A program made the translations under genes and the position numbers. The notes under the pieces are model-generated. The model saw nothing but the letters and a program-made list of their open reading frames with translations, searched no databases and had not been told where the DNA came from. A DNA stretch of 64,000 bases, taken from contig JAQGDQ010000157.1 of the NCBI GenBank assembly GCA_030141605.1, positions 199,266 to 263,265 of the forward strand, given 5' to 3'. Of this stretch, positions 1-29,984 are shown piece by piece; within the stretch, counting starts at the first letter, position 1, and every line of letters starts with the position of its first letter. This DNA is from Tubiluchus corallicola. Taxonomy: Eukaryota; Priapulida; Priapulimorpha; Priapulimorphida; Tubiluchidae.

Positions 1-501
1 AGGGGAAAGGGGAATTTTATATATCCTAAAAAACTTTTCATACAAAGTTATGTTACTTAGTATTACGTTTACATGTATGAATAACTTATGAAACTGGAAG
101 AGAAAAGTCGCCATAATATCATATGTTCGCGCCAACTGGTAAACTGTCACTGTATCACAACACCAGGGTGTACCACTGATTCGAAACAATAAGTAATTTA
201 TACTTATGCTTAGTCAGAGAAGTGTGTGGTACGAATGCTCTGATTATTTTTCGAACTTTATACAATGTTATCTAAACTTGTTTCAAACGACTTACCGTTA
301 AAATGGCTGCGCACAAGGGTCTTCGCGGGAGTTTAAATTTACAAGTTTTATACAGAGTTACTGTTACTGCAAGCTCTGTGCTTAAGACAAATAATATATT
401 TTATATAAATAAGTAAAATAAGTGTGTATAGGTGATACAAAATTTTAAGCTAATTTTTAAGCTTTATTTAAGAAGAGTATTTTCTTGCCCGTGCTTTTTT
501 T
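1..501 (+). repeat. Family E element, copy 1
   Basis: Dispersed repeat of about 500 bp cut by the window start. Shared blocks include CTTTATACAATGTTATCTAA, ACTTACCGTTAAAATGGCTG and GGGAGTTTAAATTTACA, also seen near 17.5, 30.0, 34.2 and 37.6 kb. Complete edges begin TTAAAGGGGAA and end GTGCTTTAA in other copies. It has no coding capacity, so it is a non-autonomous element. Confidence 0.8.
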
Positions 502-638
502 ACTTAATTTTTACTCAAGTTCGTTTGCGTTTCTTCACACATTCAACGATCAATGTTATAGGCAATATACCAAGTGAACTGAAAACGTTACACAGAACAG
601 TAGTTAAAAATAACGACACTTCTGCTTGAATTACTTAC

Positions 639-2830
639 AAAATCCTGGCCAGAACTTTATAGATGACAAAGTTGGGCTGTGAATGATGAATTCTTGAGTC
701 ACTGGGTCGTACGTGGCCGTCGTCTCTAGCTTTCTTATGTTTGTGCCTGAAATGACGAAACAGTTTTTACAGATACAGATAGCGAAGAAGGATTGGTAAA
801 TTGGTATGGACTTTTTGTCAAACCACATACAAATCCATCGATTTATAAAATGCTCAATCATTTATTTACAAATCGACTAAAGGCGGAGTAATTTTTTTAA
901 AGCTTTACAAAAGTTGCAAAAGTTGCTTTTATCAGTTGACTCATTAAGGGAAATTCGTTGTTTGGCCAAAACAGCTTATTTCACAGGTGGACAAAATAAA
1001 AGAAAAAATTTGTCACCCAGTCAGTCAGTCAGTCAGCTACTGATTCAATTACTTGATTTACCACTGGTTTGCACACTTAACTTCTTAGTTACCACTCAGC
1101 TGCCTGTTTACCTACCCACATGCCTGCCTATTTACCTAAATGCTTGTCAGTTTGCTTATCAATTTGTCTTTGCTGTTTTTCCCTTAGGTTAGTCGCTAGT
1201 TCTGATAACATACCATGTCCAAGTTCAGTTTGTGCGTATGTTCCCAGTATGGCGCAATTAGAAGCAAGAGGAAGCCATTTTTTCAGTTGCTCTTCGGAAC
1301 ACAAAGCTGTGATTGAAGCAATGAAACCTCGTTCATGTAGAGCGAAAGGCATAAATTCGAACCCTCCTTGTACTGCACTGAAACAATAACAATTTAGGTT
1401 TTAAAACTGCCAGTCTACAAGTAGGTGAAACCGCCAAAGGTGAAACCGATGTGTAAGTGCTGGGAAACTGTATACTAGTTACTGAACGCCCAGAACCTGC
1501 ACTCTATCCGCAATGAGCCAATTATGCACGTCCAGACAATTGGACACCGAGACAAGTGACTGCCTACAAACGTGGCGTAGACAATTACACGTCGAACCAA
1601 CTGCACATCAAGATAAGTGCGTGCCTACAAAGCTTGACCTAGACAATTACACGTCTGGACAACTGCACATCAAGACAAGTGCGTGCCTACAAAACTTGGC
1701 CTAGAAAATTACATGTCTAGACAACTGCACATCAAGGCAAGTGCATGCCTGCAAAACTTGGCATAGACAATTACAGGTCTAGACAACTGCACACCAAGAC
1801 AAGTGCGTGCCTACAAAACTTGGCCTAGACAATTACAGGTCTAGACATCTGTATACTACCAAGACAAGTTCGTCCCTACAAAACTTGGCATAGACAATTA
1901 CAGGTCTAGACAACTGCACACCAAGACAAGTGCGTGCCTACAAAACTTGGCCTAGACAATTACAGGTCTAGACATCTGTATACTACCAAGACAAGTTCGT
2001 CCCTACAAAACTTGGCCTAGACAATTACAGGTCTAGACAACTGCACACCAAGACAAGTGTGCACCCACAAAACTTGACCTAGACAATTACATGTCCAGAC
2101 AACTGCACGCTAAGACAAGTGTGCACCCACAAAACTTGGCCTAGACAGTTACAGGTCTAGACAACTGCATACCAAGACAAGTGCGTGCCTACAAAACTTA
2201 GCCTAGACAATTACATGTCCAGACAACTGCACGCTAAGACAAGTGCGCACCACAAAACTTGGCCTAAACAATTACACGTCTAGACAGCTGCACACCAAGA
2301 CAAGTGCACAACAAAAAAAGTAACCTATTAAACTTTTCACTCATAAAAACCAAAGAGGGTTAGGAATATAAATGAAAGATGCCAAATTAAAAGCACTAAA
2401 GCTAGCTCTCCAAATTTTACACAATGCTTCAAAGTAAGTTTAAGCATAAGGTAGTTTTTATTATGAATATTTATAGCTTCTGTGGGTCCAAGATTTTAAC
2501 CCTACTGAACCTTTATAGATAAGAAAGACATGTGTGTCAACACAGACTGTCTAGATGGAAAGATTTAAAGTTGTTGGTAATTTATACTAAGCTGCGATGC
2601 CAATACATTTTTATTGTTCATGAACAAAAAATTAACATCACTGGGCTCATTTAAAGATGTAGTGAAGCTATATTGATGTCAGCAAAACGTTAATATAAAC
2701 GTAGAAGCAAACATCATTTTCACTTGCCTAATTTGTGTGTGAGAAAAAATGAAAAAATAGAATCAGAGAGAAAAAGACGATTGTATTACTGTGTACCTAT
2801 ATCTTGTATTACTATGTATGTATGTCAAGG

Positions 2831-2926
<96 letters not shown>

Positions 2927-2950
2927 TGTGTGTGTCTGTCTGTGTGTGTC

Positions 2951-2990
<40 letters not shown>

Positions 2991-5041
2991 CGACAAGTTG
3001 GCAACTTTTGCGGTAGGTCTGGCGAATCTGGCAGTAGTTCAGATTTGTGCGTTCTACGACAAACTTTTTCCGTTTAGCTGAACATGAGCTTCTACACTAC
3101 ATTCCGGACATTACCAAATGCAAAACGGCTGCGTATACATCCCGTTTTTCCTTGAACCTCTTATATGTGGAATTCTTCACCAAAAAATAGTTTCCGCGTT
3201 AATTACAGGCTCACTTGATAGAAAAATATTGTGAAAGTTGTAACTGTATATTTTAGGTGCTGCCATCTATTGATTAGTTACTTTAACATTTTACTAGTTA
3301 AACTCACCCTTAGTACAATTGCTCGGTCCAGTGAATATGCAAACTCACTGGATCTCCCCTATCTTTACTGTGATGGGATATGTGAAGCCAAGTTTTTGCA
3401 TAGTTCTCTACCTATATAAACTGGCTAGATTTCACTTCTAGCCACTGTCTAATTCTTCGTGATCAGTGCAGGACACTCTGGTCCTCAGTGTTGTTTAGCA
3501 GTCATGTTACCTATAACTATGTAGTGTAATAAAAGTGTTTCAGTTTTTGTGCAAACATGTAATATGGTGTTTACTTGTGTTCAATTTCAACTTCATAACT
3601 AACTTTCACAAATATGATAGATTAGCATATCAATATCAAATTACTTCTGACAACTCTAAAGTTCCGAATCTGCATTAATATTTCTGCCTTTATACTGTAT
3701 CATCTTACCCCGAGCGGAAACTTGCTTTAATATCACCTAGATAATTCATAATGACAAGAATGGATATTATTAATAAAATGCCACAATACAGAAAGCAGGA
3801 CAAACAACACGTTTCAAAATAAAAGCCAAAGAGAACCAGAGCCACAAAGTTGCTATGAAAGTGCCTACATTAGGACGCCCTATAATATTGAGTTATGAAC
3901 AGGCATTCTTGATAACAAGTGCAATGTCAGATGATGGTAATCTGGCGAACCTGGCATACCAGAGTAGGGTACAGTACAGTAGAGTAAAGCAGAGCAGAGG
4001 AGAGCAGAGCTGTGTGTGAATTATTCATTCTAGTGGAAAATTCATTTCGCATGATTATTACTGTTTTTCAAGTTTTAGTTACACGAAAATCGGGCCCTAT
4101 TTTAAAATATAAAACAATCTACCCTATAAAATTTTGAAAGAAGTCATAAAATTATGGCATACTATTTTTCATAATAAAAAATAATGATAATGATAATAGT
4201 TTTCAAAGAAATACAAGATAAAATATACCTATAAAAACATTCATCAAAGTAAGTAAAAAAATCAATAAAAGTTAATTTGACATTAATTGCATCTGCTGCA
4301 CATGCTTGCCGTATTATAAATATACGCCTTCCATTAATTTCAAACTTACTTCATGAAAGTGCTCAAATCTTTTGGATCACGCAGACCAAACTCTTCGATT
4401 TTCTTTCTGAACAGGTATCCTTTATGCAAGTTTTGCTCATAGTACCCCGATGCGCTAAGAAAGCGGGAATCTTTTACTTTCTGGAAGTCTTTGTCGTTGT
4501 AAACCATGTTTTCTGAAGAAAAAAGAGAATTACAGATGCTATAAACTATTCGTAACTTAACTAGTGCATATTATTATCGCCGGTGTCATCCTCGTCATCA
4601 ACAGAATCGTCGTCGTTATCATCGTTAAACTGGATTTTGAACTCCACGGCATGTTATTATAATAAAGGCAAACATGACAGTTTTGCGAACATGTTTTATT
4701 TAGAACTTTTGAAGATCTTTGCTTTAAAAGCAATCTCAAGAGCAGAGTTGACTAATTCTCAAGGCACTATCACAAGCAAAACTGTATAACCAATGTAAGG
4801 CTAGGTGACTCGTAGCATAAATTTAACCACTTTGCAGTTAATTCAAGAATTTACTTCAGCTAATAACTAGAGAATTGCAGTTTGCATTCAGGTATTCAAC
4901 AATTTAAAAACACCTACCTATCTGATGCCTTCTCTTTGTGACTTCCTTTCCTCCCTCTAGTGCATACGTGAGGTGTTCCGGTTTAAACGTTGCCCGGGAA
5001 CGCTCGCGTGTCAAATCAGGGTTCAGTTTAGCTGAAGCCAT
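639..5041 (-). CDS. ACOX: Acyl-CoA oxidase (ACOX1/2-like), 5' part
   Basis: Peroxisomal flavoenzyme that oxidises acyl-CoA to trans-2-enoyl-CoA, releasing hydrogen peroxide. Four minus-strand exons join in frame with GT-AG introns: 4918-5041, 4350-4512, 1214-1377 and 639-746. Together they give 186 codons. The start ATG is at 5041, and the N-terminus [14 protein letters not shown] matches the acyl-CoA oxidase N-terminal domain (NPDL-RER). Exon 3 holds EEQLKKW and the family signature [11 protein letters not shown]. Exon 4 continues [14 protein letters not shown] and ends at KFWPGF, where the family reads KWWPGG-GKTSNHA. The FAD/substrate core after WPG and the C-terminal peroxisomal signal must lie before base 1. 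The 2972-base intron 3 contains the 62-bp satellite, a TG microsatellite and a family F repeat. ACOX1 and ACOX2 cannot be separated from this portion. The junction residues (I-E at exon 1/2, M-N at 2/3, G-H-G-T at 3/4) support the model strongly. Confidence 0.9.
1533..2316. repeat. 62-bp satellite array (ACOX intron 3)
   Basis: About 12 tandem copies of a 62-bp unit that begins GACAATTACAGGTCTAGACA and ends ACAAAACTTGGCCTA. Some units carry a 3-base longer variant (CATCTGTATACTACC) that alternates with the standard form around 1740-2040, suggesting duplication of a two-unit block. Edge units are more diverged. No coding potential. Confidence 0.9.
2831..2991. repeat. (TG)n microsatellite
   Basis: About 160 bases of TG dinucleotides with a few TGTC interruptions, ending in a short CG run. 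It lies in ACOX intron 3. Long Cys-Val or His-Thr reading frames across it are artefacts. Confidence 0.97.
4020..4212 (+). repeat. Family F repeat, copy 1
   Basis: About 195 bp nearly identical to 6269-6461. Shared blocks: GTGGAAAATTCATTTC, ACGAAAATCGGGCCCTATTT and ATAATGATAATGATAATAG. It lies in ACOX intron 3. Class unknown. Confidence 0.8.
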
Positions 5042-5699
5042 GTTGTAGTGGCGATTTTTAGCTAGCAAAGTTGACAAGTTTTCTTTCTAGAAAAAAGTTT
5101 CTACTGACAACATCAGCGTCTACACTATAGGTAATGTATGAATATGCACAGTCCAGCTTTAATGTGATCTATAGGTATGCGTGTTATCTGCACGTTTTAT
5201 GCGTCTAAAGTTCTATTTGCATAACCCAGAGTGCAACTGTTTAGCAAAAGACACTGGCATGCTCTTTATTTGGCACCTGGGATAAAAATTGCTCATTCAA
5301 GGGCGTTTATCGGGAAGCATTTTATTCGCTCTAATTATCTTCTTTCTTTTTTCCTTCTATTTGCCGCCTCTTTCTCCCTTTCTTCCCTCTCTATTTCTCT
5401 CCTATTTTTGTAGTCCTAAGCTTAACCAGTTAATGTCCGATCTGTTCCAATCCTGCAGGCTTGTAATGAAAATTAGTTCCTGGAAGTAGTTCCTTCTTCA
5501 GGAACGTGGACGCGAAACGAGTTTATTATATCAAAAAGGAACTTGGAACTGGAATTAGTTTCTTTTCTAAAAAGTTAGAGGAGCTACGGAAGTTGGATCT
5601 TGTAACGGAGAAACAAGAACTTGAACCAGTTCCTAAAGCTAGGGAGCTTTATTTTATGATGCTACCATCCATATAAATCCCGCTCCGTAAATTGTGACT

Positions 5700-6133
5700 T
5701 TAAATGAAATGACGTCATTTAGTAGGTTGGATTTATTTTACTGTTGTCACTTAAACTTGCAAAAGTATAACAAAGAAATTTGCATATTATATCTATTAAT
5801 CATAACATTAACAGTAACCATTTTTAGGCGCAGTAGTAGGTGCTATTCACTTGAAAAGTGTGACGTAACTGGTGGGCTTCGTGGCTTTTTACAAGCACTC
5901 GCTGTTTAAACTAACTCATCTACAGAAGTATTCAGTAATTCGCATAATTTGCTATCCATTTTTTTTGCAAAAACTCATTACACCTTTTGTCAGAAATTGA
6001 CTACTTGTCTTCAAGACGAATGACGTCATTAGTGGAAGAATGGGCATTAAAAATGGGAGCGCCTAAGTGTGAAATGATCACGGCTTTAGAGCGATTCTAC
6101 TAAGCTTCCCAGAAGATATGGCATTTTCTTCAA
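5700..6133 (+). repeat. Family B element, diverged copy
   Basis: Degenerate copy recognised by blocks shared with the 26.5, 32.7, 51.0 and 57.2 kb copies: ATAACAAAGAAATTTGCA, AAGACGAATGACGTCATT and GAAGAATGGGCATT. The termini are decayed (TTAAATG and TTTTCTTCAA). Confidence 0.7.
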
Positions 6134-6268
6134 CCCAGTTCATAAACGTTGACTTTAACTCTACGCAAGTAGTACACAGGAGTTCAAAGTACACAGAGTT
6201 TTCGGCAAAATTAAAATCACTCTAGATTTCATGCGTTGATGTATTATAATTCTAACAAAATCCATTAA

Positions 6269-6461
6269 AATTATTCATTGTAGTGGAAAATTCATTTCAC
6301 ATGATTATTAGTGTGTTTCAAATTTTAGTTAAACGAAAATCGGGCCCTATTTTAAAATATGGCTTAAAACTATCTACCCTATAAAATTTTGAAAGAAGTC
6401 ATAAAATTATGTCATACTATTTTTCATAATAATAAAAAATAATGATAATGATAATAGTTTT
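6269..6461 (+). repeat. Family F repeat, copy 2
   Basis: Second copy of the 195-bp repeat, in the same orientation as the one at 4.0 kb. It runs straight into a family A element, whose 5' end it replaces. Confidence 0.8.
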
Positions 6462-6990
6462 CAAAAAATTAATGACTTATGTGAAAGAATGATTATGAGA
6501 GAAATGTAGTTTGCATTTGTGCCGTTAGTTCGTTGCTGTTGTAAACATGCTTTTCACCATTCGCCAGTTAGGTGGGCAATTAACACCTGCATCTTGGAAA
6601 CGTGAATCACAAAAACGAGTGCTGTACCATTCAAGTTCAGAGGTGTTCAGTTGTGATGTAGTGCACACGTTCGAGAGTTTATGCCTGAGAGCAGTGATAA
6701 ATTTAACAGAACACATTGAAAATTAAAATTTTCCGTATTTTTGTATACCACATTGAATGTTGTACAACAGCACTCTACTTCAATTTTCGCATTCGCAAAC
6801 ACGTGCAACACTCTCGAGGAATGTTTGTGCTATCGGAATTACGATCAATTAATTGTGATGTCATCACTAGTTTCCAGTTGGGCTTGCCTGCCGTTAGTGA
6901 AGTTTTTCCCCTATTATTTAATTATCAGAAGCGCTTTGATATCGTTATAGATGTTAAAATGTATACTTTTTATCCGTAGTTCAAAACAGA
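6457..6990 (+). mobile_element. Family A element, 5'-truncated
   Basis: Recognised by blocks shared with the 20.4 and 60.6 kb copies: TTCAATTTTCGCATTCGCAA, GTGATGTCATCAC and GATGTTAAAATGTATACTTT. Its 5' end has been replaced by family F sequence. Confidence 0.75.
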
Positions 6991-6996
6991 ATATGA

Positions 6997-7049
6997 GGCG
7001 CTATTACACTTTCGCACCGCCTAGCATGCTGCGAAAGTGTAATAGCGCC
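6997..7049. repeat. Perfect 20-bp hairpin
   Basis: GGCGCTATTACACTTTCGCA (6997-7016) and its exact complement at 7030-7049, separated by 13 bases. It lies between a family A copy and the presumed ACSM promoter. Confidence 0.95.
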
Positions 7050-7129
7050 GAATCTTTTCACAAAATGTTCGAAAACAAAACCCTCCTATCGGTGTCTTAA
7101 TTATCGGTTTTACTTTTATCATTACATTT

Positions 7130-7244
7130 CCACTTCGTTTCTAGTCCACTCATAACTACGCATGCGCGGTGCAAAAATTCCAAACGCCTGCGATTGGTGG
7201 AAACAGATGTAAACATACAGCGCCGCCCACAGGTACGAAGTAAG
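7130..7244 (+). promoter_or_regulatory. Probable promoter/first exon of the ACSM gene
   Basis: A short GC-richer island in otherwise AT-rich DNA. It contains ACGCATGCGCGG (NRF1-like palindrome) near 7159, an inverted CCAAT box (GATTGGTGG) near 7191 and a strong splice donor AAG/GTAAGT at 7244/7245. It therefore looks like a TATA-less promoter with a non-coding first exon. Splicing directly from 7244 to the acceptor at 9325 gives no in-frame ATG, so at least one further small exon is expected, or this exon belongs to another transcript. Confidence 0.45.
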
Positions 7245-9010
7245 GTAAGTTTATCAAGTTTTTGGTTAGATTTAGTAGTTAGCTTATTAAGTAGTAGTGC
7301 CTAATTGAAAATTTGTTTGTACTTTTATTACGCGATGCGAACTTTTTTATGTTAATTAGTTGGTACTTCAGTTAGTTTGTATTAGCAATCAGTTTAAATT
7401 GCTAATTTTGTTATTATACTCTGCTGAATGTCTTGAGCACATTAGCTGCTAGTTCTTGCTCTCGTGGATCGAGTTAGTCCTATCCATTTGTAGCTTGTAA
7501 GTTCTGACTTTTTTCACATAGCTCGAAATTGTTCTTGATGTTAAGGTGCTAAAACTGTAAGCTTTTGTGCACACAGCAACTTGGGAAATTTCAGAAGTTG
7601 AAAACTTTTTAATCGTGTAAGGCAACAATCCTCGAACTTTTTAGACCATTGATCTCTTCATGGAATCCTTGTTTTCTCGTCGACTGCCAGGCATGTACAG
7701 AAAAAATCAATATTAATAATAATTAAGTAGATGTGCAGTATCTACTTAAGTACAGTGTAGACAAACTGAACTTCTCAGATGCCTATACTATACGCATGCA
7801 CTAGTTTGCATTACCCCTAGTTTCATTAAAACTTAACATCAATAATAATAATAATGGAAGAGAAATTTCATAAATAATATAGGTAAAATTAAAGACATTA
7901 AAAAAGTAACATAATATTTTATTGAATTTGTTGACATCATTAATGGAAAGTATGTGTTTGATGAGCATCAGCAAGGGCATTGATATTTGGTTGGTCATTT
8001 GTGAGTTTCATTTGTAAGTCACCGTGCTCTTCCCTCTGCTTCTCTCATTCTGGTTCATTCTGTTTCTCTGTTTTGTTAGCACTGCATTTGCACTAAAACC
8101 CGCTTCAATCATGTACGAACTTGGGAATGCAAGTAAAGCATTGCATGCCTTCTAATTTTCAAAAAATAATTACGATGTAAAAAGCTCTTGTAATTTTTAT
8201 TTAATTTATTTTTATTTATTTTCTAATATTTATTAACATTTTATGCTATTGTATTATAACGTCGATAGGCTATAGGCTTTGCTAAATAATAATTTCCCAT
8301 TGCTTTCTGCTTTACTTCTAATATGGATAGTTACAACATAATATTATTCACCATGTAACCTACCTATAGTACGTGAGTACCTTATGTAGTACATTTATGA
8401 TTTTGCTAATTTTTGCAATTATAGTAGGCTTGTGGGCTGCTAGTGGAACATGCTAGGATTATAGAACTAATATACTGACTTCAACATGGTTGTGCTTATT
8501 AATACATTTATCGGTGGAACCATTCTGCGTCAGACCTCCAAATGGCAAGTACCCAACATTTCTTAATTTGTTAAGATGCATAATTTTATTTCATTGATAA
8601 ATTTTGGTATATATTTATCTGTTGAAAGCTAAATATACTAATATTTGTTGCCACACCTGAGCTGCTGTGAGATGAAACAGTGTAGTGGTTTTATTATTAT
8701 GAACATGTGCATTCTAATGCAGTCTTACAAATGTACACAAATGTGGTCTACACAGAATAAAACTAGCAGTTTACTAGAATGTGCAGCTACCAACTATACA
8801 ATATAGTACATATGATAAAACTGTTGTATTTATCAGTGGCATAGTAAGTGCTTGTGGCACCTATCCAAAAAAACTTTTGGAGCCCTATCTTTTCAATATT
8901 TTCATCATTTGTTTCATTGTGCACATTTTTGCATCCCTGAGTCCCACTTCCCTTTATGCGCTTGTATTTCTTAAACGTGTTGCACAGAAATAGGTGCTTT
9001 ACCTCCCATT

Positions 9011-9275
9011 TTAGAGATGTTCATTTGTGATGTAATGCAGATGTTCGAGAGCTCATGCTTGAGCAGGGCATTAAATTTGAATGTTGTGCAGTACTTCAGT
9101 TTTTGCTTTCGTTAACATGTGCAGTATGCTCATGGAATGTTTGTGCCGTTGAATATCATGCTCAGTTGTGATGTCATCGCTAGTTGTGCATGCTGCCGTT
9201 AATTAAGTTTTTAATCTATTCTTTGATTATCAGAAATGCTTCGACATTATCATAGATGTTAAACGGTATAGTATA
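9011..9275 (+). mobile_element. Family A fragment just upstream of ACSM exon 9326
   Basis: 3' half with internal deletions (TTCGAGAGCTCATGC, CATGGAATGTTTGTGC, GATGTTAAACGGTATA). It ends about 50 bases before a coding-exon acceptor. Confidence 0.7.
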
Positions 9276-9325
9276 TGAGAGATTGACCCTTTTCTTTAAT
9301 GACTGTGAGTTTTGTCTTACTTCAG

Positions 9326-26114
<16,789 letters not shown>

Positions 26115-26546
26115 ACAGTGTTTGAGTGCTGAATAAGTGAATATCTCACACAGGAAAGATGAAATTACTATATTTTTATATCTGCAATCTTTATACCTTT
26201 TGCATTCCAATAACTTTTTGATTGCGCTTTAAAATTTTCCACAAAATAATTAAATTGGATATGTCCAGGACTGTATCACACATGTTACTTGTGAGCTTTT
26301 CATACATTTGTACTTTATAGTATATTCACTGGCCAAATGTTGTCGATGAATTATAAGAAAATCAGTATTTTGCACTTCTAACTGCTGCAAGCTCTACGGC
26401 AATGTTTTTTCATACAGGTAATTTAGGTTAACATGTTGCTGATGCTCTTCAGAAATTATTGAGTTGATTAAATATTATTTGTGCATGAAAAGTACTAGTT
26501 AGTGAAACTAATGTCTTTTGCTCCATGTCCATATGAATCTACTATA

Positions 26547-27095
26547 TTAAAGGAAAGGACAAGTCATTTAGCATGCTGGGTGTTATCACCTAAATTCAGA
26601 AAAATATAAGAAGGAAATTTGCAAAATCCAAAAATTGTCTATAAAGCATACAGTTAATTTACACTACCATTGTGTAGTAATTTTCAGGTGTGTTGGTTGC
26701 CGCCATTCATTTAAAAATCATGACTTAAGTGGGAGATTTTGTGATTTTTCCTAAGCGCGTCGTCACTTTCCGTAAACGCGCGCTGCTTGTCCCAGTTCAA
26801 CTTCTGCAGCTTACCTAATGTTCATGCAAGAGTATCATAAAATTGGTTATCTAATTTTTTGTAAAAACTTACAGAAATTTACAGTGTGCTGTTTTTCTTC
26901 AGTCATTGATGATGTAGTTGTAAGAAGAATGGGCTTTCAAAACAGCAGCGCCTAAGCATGAAATGATTGCAACTTTAAAGTGATTTTACTAGTTACACGA
27001 GACGCTTATTGCAGTTTTATTACTAAATCCTTATAACATTTTTCGTGAACATTGAAGTAAGCCTAAGTTCCCAGAAGGCTTGGCATTTCCTTTAA
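26547..27095 (+). mobile_element. Family B non-autonomous element, TTAA type
   Basis: A 549-bp element with inverted ends TTAAAGGAAAG and CTTTCCTTTAA. The outer TTAA on both sides is consistent with a piggyBac-like target duplication. It has no ORF of note. The interior contains GGTGTGTTGGTTGCCGCCAT and a short GC-richer block near 26755-26790. It lies between the ACSM gene and the coiled-coil gene. Confidence 0.85.
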
Positions 27096-29984
27096 CTACA
27101 TGGCGCAATTTGCTCTTTTGGTAAACTAAGGTTATTACATTCAAAGTGCGTCTTTGTCTACTTGTCACTGATTATTTCAATTCAGATGTAAAGTAAAGAC
27201 AGTGAACCGTTCAGTAAGATCTGTCTTAGGTGGTTTACTTTTGCTATTAAAAAATAGGTTAGCTAATTATGCAAATTAATTTGCAAGTACTGTACCTTTG
27301 TTTTGATAAGTTCATATGTACTGCTTTGCTTAGTTTGTTTTAGTGTAAATTTTCTTGAACTTTAACATCACTCGTCCCATGAATTTTTTTTAGTCTCGAA
27401 TTTGTTGTGGCTGGGTCATTTACAGCTGATTCATTAAAAAGATTCAACAAAAGATTAGTTTTTGGAAGACACCGGTATACATGATACTAATTAAAAAGTA
27501 TTTATGAGAAGAACTGTGCGAGCTTTAACGGAAAACATACTGTGAGTTGGGCAGTTATAGAATGGAACGGCTTTATATGGATTGTCGAGTTTTCTTATTG
27601 CTACAGTACTCATTGGGTGATAACATTTGGGAATGATCTCGTGTAACGGAATTCGTACATAGCCTTTTGTGTTTTTATATACGTGTACTTGTGCAGCAAT
27701 AAAATCCGGAAACTAGCAGTTAAGCTTTTCTAGTTATGCACATATCCCGAATCTCCATTTCATGAGGATCATTTTGATGCCAAGTTCATCATTCTATCTC
27801 ATTTCTAAGCTGAGATCACCCACATTGAAGTTGAATTGCATGCTATACACTGAAAAACATAATCTTGAAAAAATCGCTGTTAAAGTTGGCCATTGTTTTT
27901 TGTTGTGTTTTTGTCTACAAAAACACTTAGCAACTGTACGAACGGATGGTTGTTATTGACTTTACAAGAATACATATCAAACATAGAATTTGTGTACACT
28001 TGACAACGCCTCGCAACCCATGCTATTGTAATTGTAATTAAGAAAAGGGGCGAATGCTACCTATAGAACCTTACCTAGTTCATTTCTCCTGTTCCCAAGC
28101 AAGATCCAGCACAGACTAATGCGTAATTAAGTAAAGTCCACTTAACTGTAGTTACTGAACTGGGCTTTGCTTTACCCACATGTTACGTGACGATTGTAGC
28201 TAAGACGCGTTGCTGTGGTACACTTAACCTTTGACCTACAGCAACTGCACCTGCACAACAAAACTGTGAAATGGCTTATTCAGAGCACAGTATGAACCAT
28301 GCTTTTGTCTCACTATTAACAATGTAGTTTTTCAACACGGTGACATCAGTCCTCACTACTTACAAACTGTTAGGGACTTTCTTAAATAACTGACTTTCAT
28401 TGGATCCCCAGAGGTTTTTTTAAGTGACAGGTTTGACATCCTGCCAAGGCTATATCAAGCAAAAATTTAATGAAAAAAAAACCAAGACGACGACTTCATG
28501 AATTTGAAATAACAATTAGCGTTGTTTGCATAAACATTTAAAGGAAAACTGCACGATTGATTAGACTCAATCTCATTTTAATTTAATCTCCAAAATATGC
28601 ATTTCTTGCCTATAAAAGTTTGCAGTTGTTTCTAATATTTGTGTAATTGCCTTGAAAAATTAATTAATGGCAACTGAACACAGCTATCACTTACATCACA
28701 AACTAACATCAAGCACATTGGTGTAAGAGAAGATTGCTATAAGATACTGATGTGATGTTCGCCTGCACCAATTTGAAAACATTTTGCTTTGTTAATTAAA
28801 CAATGCAGAAAATTTAAAGTAAAGTGTATAGTGACTTTTGAGACACCCTGCATTTTTGCTAATCAGTCACGTGAATATATTGTTTACTAGTATTTAGATT
28901 ACTAATGAATTATTTTGTAGCTTTAATAGTTAAGATGTGTCTTTATATAGTTAAGATATTTCTAAATACGACAAATATTACAATTATGTTATCAATGATG
29001 AGGTCTTATAGTTGCTAATTGTTGATAGTATTACTTAATGTTTCCAATAATAAAATTAGTTTGGTTGTTAAAGATTCTAAGATATTGTTCATGTTTTATA
29101 GACTAGTGATGAAGTTTAAAAGTACAATTTATGTTATACAACTTTCATATTTACCTGTCTGTAATCTATAGATTTATAGCATTTTTATAATGGAAGATTT
29201 TTAATTAATTTTTATTATAACTATTTTTCATAGTTTAATTCTCCAGTTGGAAATGCACATTTTAAAGGAACACTTATATCAGCAAATTGCTTTGTGTAAA
29301 TTATTCAACAGGGCCTGTGGTTCTCTTCCATGGGCAACTCCATTAGCAATGATTATAGTTATTTTTGAATTTAGGTCAAAAAAGAATGATAAAAGTATGT
29401 CTGAAAATTTTAAATACCGCACAGCAATTTTTGGTATATTCAGATGTTTTACAAGGATGCAGTGACGTTGATTTAAGCACAGACCAAGCTTGTTGAAAAG
29501 AAATTCTATTATTGAATTTGCATGTAAGTCAATTCAAAGATCTTTCTTTATTATATGATTACTAGTTTGTGATTGTTACTGTTGTTAATTCTAATTCTGC
29601 TTCAGAACCGTTTTTTATTTTCTATTGAATGAAATGCATTTATGCGTTTCTTTTTATTGTTGTAGTCAGGGATACAACCAGCAGTTGACTTGCAGTGTAA
29701 CCAATTTGTGATATACAGCATTCATAACGAAATTTATGTGCATGTCGAGTAATGTAGCCTGTTAAATGATTTATCTAAAATTCTATGAAAATATTTTGTA
29801 AGATTTTAGTCTATGATTTATAGAGTTTTATTCAAACCCTTCTTAAAACACGAGAAAACACTCTTAATAAATAAAGCTTTAAAAATTCTTATTGAAATTT
29901 TATGTCACATATTCTGTCTTGTTGTGCACAGAGCTTGCGTTAGCAGTAGCGCTGTATAAAACTGTAAATTTAAACGCCTGCAAT
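27096..29984. other. Intergenic DNA, nothing recognised
   Basis: AT-rich sequence between family B and family E copies. Short frames here lack splice context and family motifs. Confidence 0.5.

Larger units (their letters stand above)
5042..7129. other. Divergent intergenic region ACOX/ACSM
   Basis: Holds a CTTT-rich tract (5340-5410), a diverged family B copy, family F and A repeats and the perfect hairpin. No coding region is recognised. Confidence 0.6.

Noticed and set aside
2724-3081. Overlapping reading frames rich in Cys-Val or His-Thr
   Set aside because: They are translations of the (TG)n microsatellite.
8827-8890. hAT-like start (CAGTGGCATAG), also near 14852
   Set aside because: No matching opposite end or target duplication could be identified for either.
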